From: B46-G9 sp964548365
Lineage (GTDB): Bacteria; Desulfobacterota; DSM-4660; Desulfatiglandales; Desulfatiglandaceae
DNA: 6,449 nucleotides
Assembly (NCBI GenBank): GCA_964548365.1
Contig: CAZJRD010000111.1
Span: 1-6,449 of the forward strand
Direction of reading: 5' to 3'
A program made the position numbers and the translations under genes. Below the pieces are notes generated by a model. It was not told the origin of the DNA. It ran no database searches and worked only from the letters and a program-made list of their open reading frames with translations. This document shows positions 5,161 through 6,449 of this stretch, one piece after another (position 1 is the first letter of the stretch; the number at the start of each line of letters is the position of its first letter).

Positions 5161-6449
5161 ATGACGGATAGAGACAAGACCAAAGTACAACTTGTAGACG
5201 AACTGGCAGAACTGCGTCATCGGATAGTTGAATCGGAGGCGTTAGAAATCGAGCGCAAGCAGTCAGAAGAGGAGATCAAGAAACGGCAAGAATACCTGGA
5301 AGCTGTGCTGCATGCGGCCCTTGATGCAATTGTAACCCTTGATGCTTCCCACCACATTCTTGAGTGGAATCCGGGAGCCGAGCAGATTTTCGGGTACTCC
5401 CGGGACGAGGCAGTTGGGAGGAACCTCGATGATCTGGTCAGTCGCCCTGATGTGGTGGATGAGGCAAAAGCCATTACCAAAAAAGTGCTGTCAGGACAGC
5501 ATCTAGTTCCCTTAGAAACTGTTCGCTACCGAAAGGACGGCACACCTGTGAATGTTATTTTGGCAAGTTCTCCCATCCAGATTGAAGGTGAGTTACATGG
5601 AGCTGTCGGTGTTTACACTGACATCACGGATCGCAAACGGGCGGAAGAAGCCCTGCGGGAAGGTGAAGAGAAGTTCAGGCTCACATTTGAAAGCGTCCCG
5701 GACGCCGTTACCATATCAGGGATAGAAGATGGCCGGTACCTTTCCGTGAACAATGGTTTTTGCCGCATTACGGGATATTCAAAAGAAGAGGCCATTGGGA
5801 AGACAGCGTTTGAGCTGGGCCTGTATGTCAACCCGGCCGATAGAGAAAGACTGCTGGCCAATCTTCAAGACAAAGGCATGGTTGACGGATTCGAAGTGCA
5901 ATATCGGATGAAGGACGAGCGTGTCCTCGATACCCTGCTGTCGGGAAAGATTTTCAGGTACGAGAAGAAAGACTGCCTGGTTGCAGTCGTGAAAGATGTC
6001 ACTCAATTTAAAGGGACTCAGGAAGAGCTTCGGCGGTCTGAAAAACGCTACAGGGACCTCTTCAATTCCGTGTCAGACCTGATTTATACCCAGGACCTCG
6101 AAGGCCATTTTCTCTCTGCCAACAGGGCCATGACCGAAATATTCGGCTATGAACTTGAAGAGTTTATCGGTCACAAGACGACGGATTTCATGAAGCCCGA
6201 ACTCAGGCCACTCTTCTATACCGAGTACATAGAGAGAATTAAGAAACAAGGTCACAACGAGGGCGTGACGAGTTATTTTGCAAGAGACGGCCGCAAAATC
6301 TACCTCGAGTATCGCAGCAGGCTGATAAAGCCGGGAATAGGTGAACCCTATATCACCGGCATCGGGCGTGATGTGACCGAACGGATTCTAGCCGAAAAGG
6401 AAATCAAGAAACTGAATAAGCAGATGCTCCAGGCCCAGAAGATGGAGGC
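5161..6449 (+). CDS. Triple-PAS sensor histidine kinase, N-terminal part (truncated by window end)
   Basis: The frame stays open from the ATG to the end of the window, giving 429 residues with no stop. There is no signal peptide or membrane segment, so the sensor part is probably cytoplasmic. Residues 5-45 are a charged helical, coiled-coil-like lead. Three PAS domains follow: PAS1 about 46-158 (AALDAIVTLD, WNPGAEQIFGYS, ending GVYTDITDRKRAEE), PAS2 about 170-284 (SVPDAVTISG, VNNGFCRITGYSKEEAIG, ending VVKDVTQFK) and PAS3 about 296-408 (YRDLFNSVSDLIY, ANRAMTEIFGYELEEFIG, ending GIGRDVTERIL). The last residues, EIKKLNKQMLQAQKME, are the helix that in this very common family leads directly into the GTLAGGIAHDFNN phospho-acceptor motif. 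A HisKA and HATPase_c domain, and perhaps a receiver, should lie beyond the window. The ligand is unknown; PAS domains can bind heme, flavin or small metabolites. Confidence 0.9.
   Translation, partial: MTDRDKTKVQLVDELAELRHRIVESEALEIERKQSEEEIKKRQEYLEAVLHAALDAIVTLDASHHILEWNPGAEQIFGYSRDEAVGRNLDDLVSRPDVVDEAKAITKKVLSGQHLVPLETVRYRKDGTPVNVILASSPIQIEGELHGAVGVYTDITDRKRAEEALREGEEKFRLTFESVPDAVTISGIEDGRYLSVNNGFCRITGYSKEEAIGKTAFELGLYVNPADRERLLANLQDKGMVDGFEVQYRMKDERVLDTLLSGKIFRYEKKDCLVAVVKDVTQFKGTQEELRRSEKRYRDLFNSVSDLIYTQDLEGHFLSANRAMTEIFGYELEEFIGHKTTDFMKPELRPLFYTEYIERIKKQGHNEGVTSYFARDGRKIYLEYRSRLIKPGIGEPYITGIGRDVTERILAEKEIKKLNKQMLQAQKME

Noticed and set aside
1..6449. CRISPR array, tRNA, rRNA, toxin-antitoxin or defence system
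   Set aside because: No regularly spaced direct repeats, cloverleaf or rRNA-like sequence, and no recognisable toxin, antitoxin or nuclease gene was seen.

Overview
The window looks like a stretch of chromosome from an anaerobic member of the former Deltaproteobacteria (Desulfobacterota), or a close relative. This is inferred from gene content (a multi-cysteine Fe-S protein, an AmrS-type radical SAM enzyme, PAS-rich signalling proteins), moderate GC, and two dispersed repeat types that I recall as common in such genomes. No marker gene fixes the taxonomy.

Layout. Positions 1-395 hold no convincing gene. They contain a roughly 196-bp palindromic repeat element (121-316) with nested hairpins, then a short leader. 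Two plus-strand genes follow, 13 bp apart: a LivH-type branched-chain amino-acid ABC permease (396-1280) and a cysteine-rich protein with a winged-helix-like N-terminus and two C-terminal [4Fe-4S] motifs (1294-2388). They meet two minus-strand genes tail to tail, with only 20 bp between the stops. The minus-strand pair, read from right to left, is an AmrS-family radical SAM enzyme with a Tat-like N-terminus (4335-3160) and a REC-HisKA protein without a kinase ATPase domain (3077-2409). A divergent intergenic region of about 540 bp (4336-4874) carries several inverted repeats and one copy of a REP-like repeat. To its right, on the plus strand, lie a 68-residue membrane protein (4875-5081) and the first 429 residues of a triple-PAS sensor histidine kinase (5161 to the window end, truncated by the window).

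How the genes may work together. LivH would normally sit with LivM, LivG, LivF and LivK. Here its only visible partner is the Fe-S protein, so either the other subunits are encoded elsewhere or this permease is an orphan. The REC-HisKA protein can receive and dimerise but cannot phosphorylate itself by the usual route, so it probably depends on a separate kinase; the PAS kinase 2 kb away is one untested candidate. AmrS usually works with Memo and AMMECR1 proteins, and neither gene is in the window. I see no clear new defence or mobile system. The more unusual points are the livH/Fe-S pairing, the possibly exported AmrS, the ATPase-less REC-HisKA protein, and the mutually exclusive inverted repeats in the divergent region.
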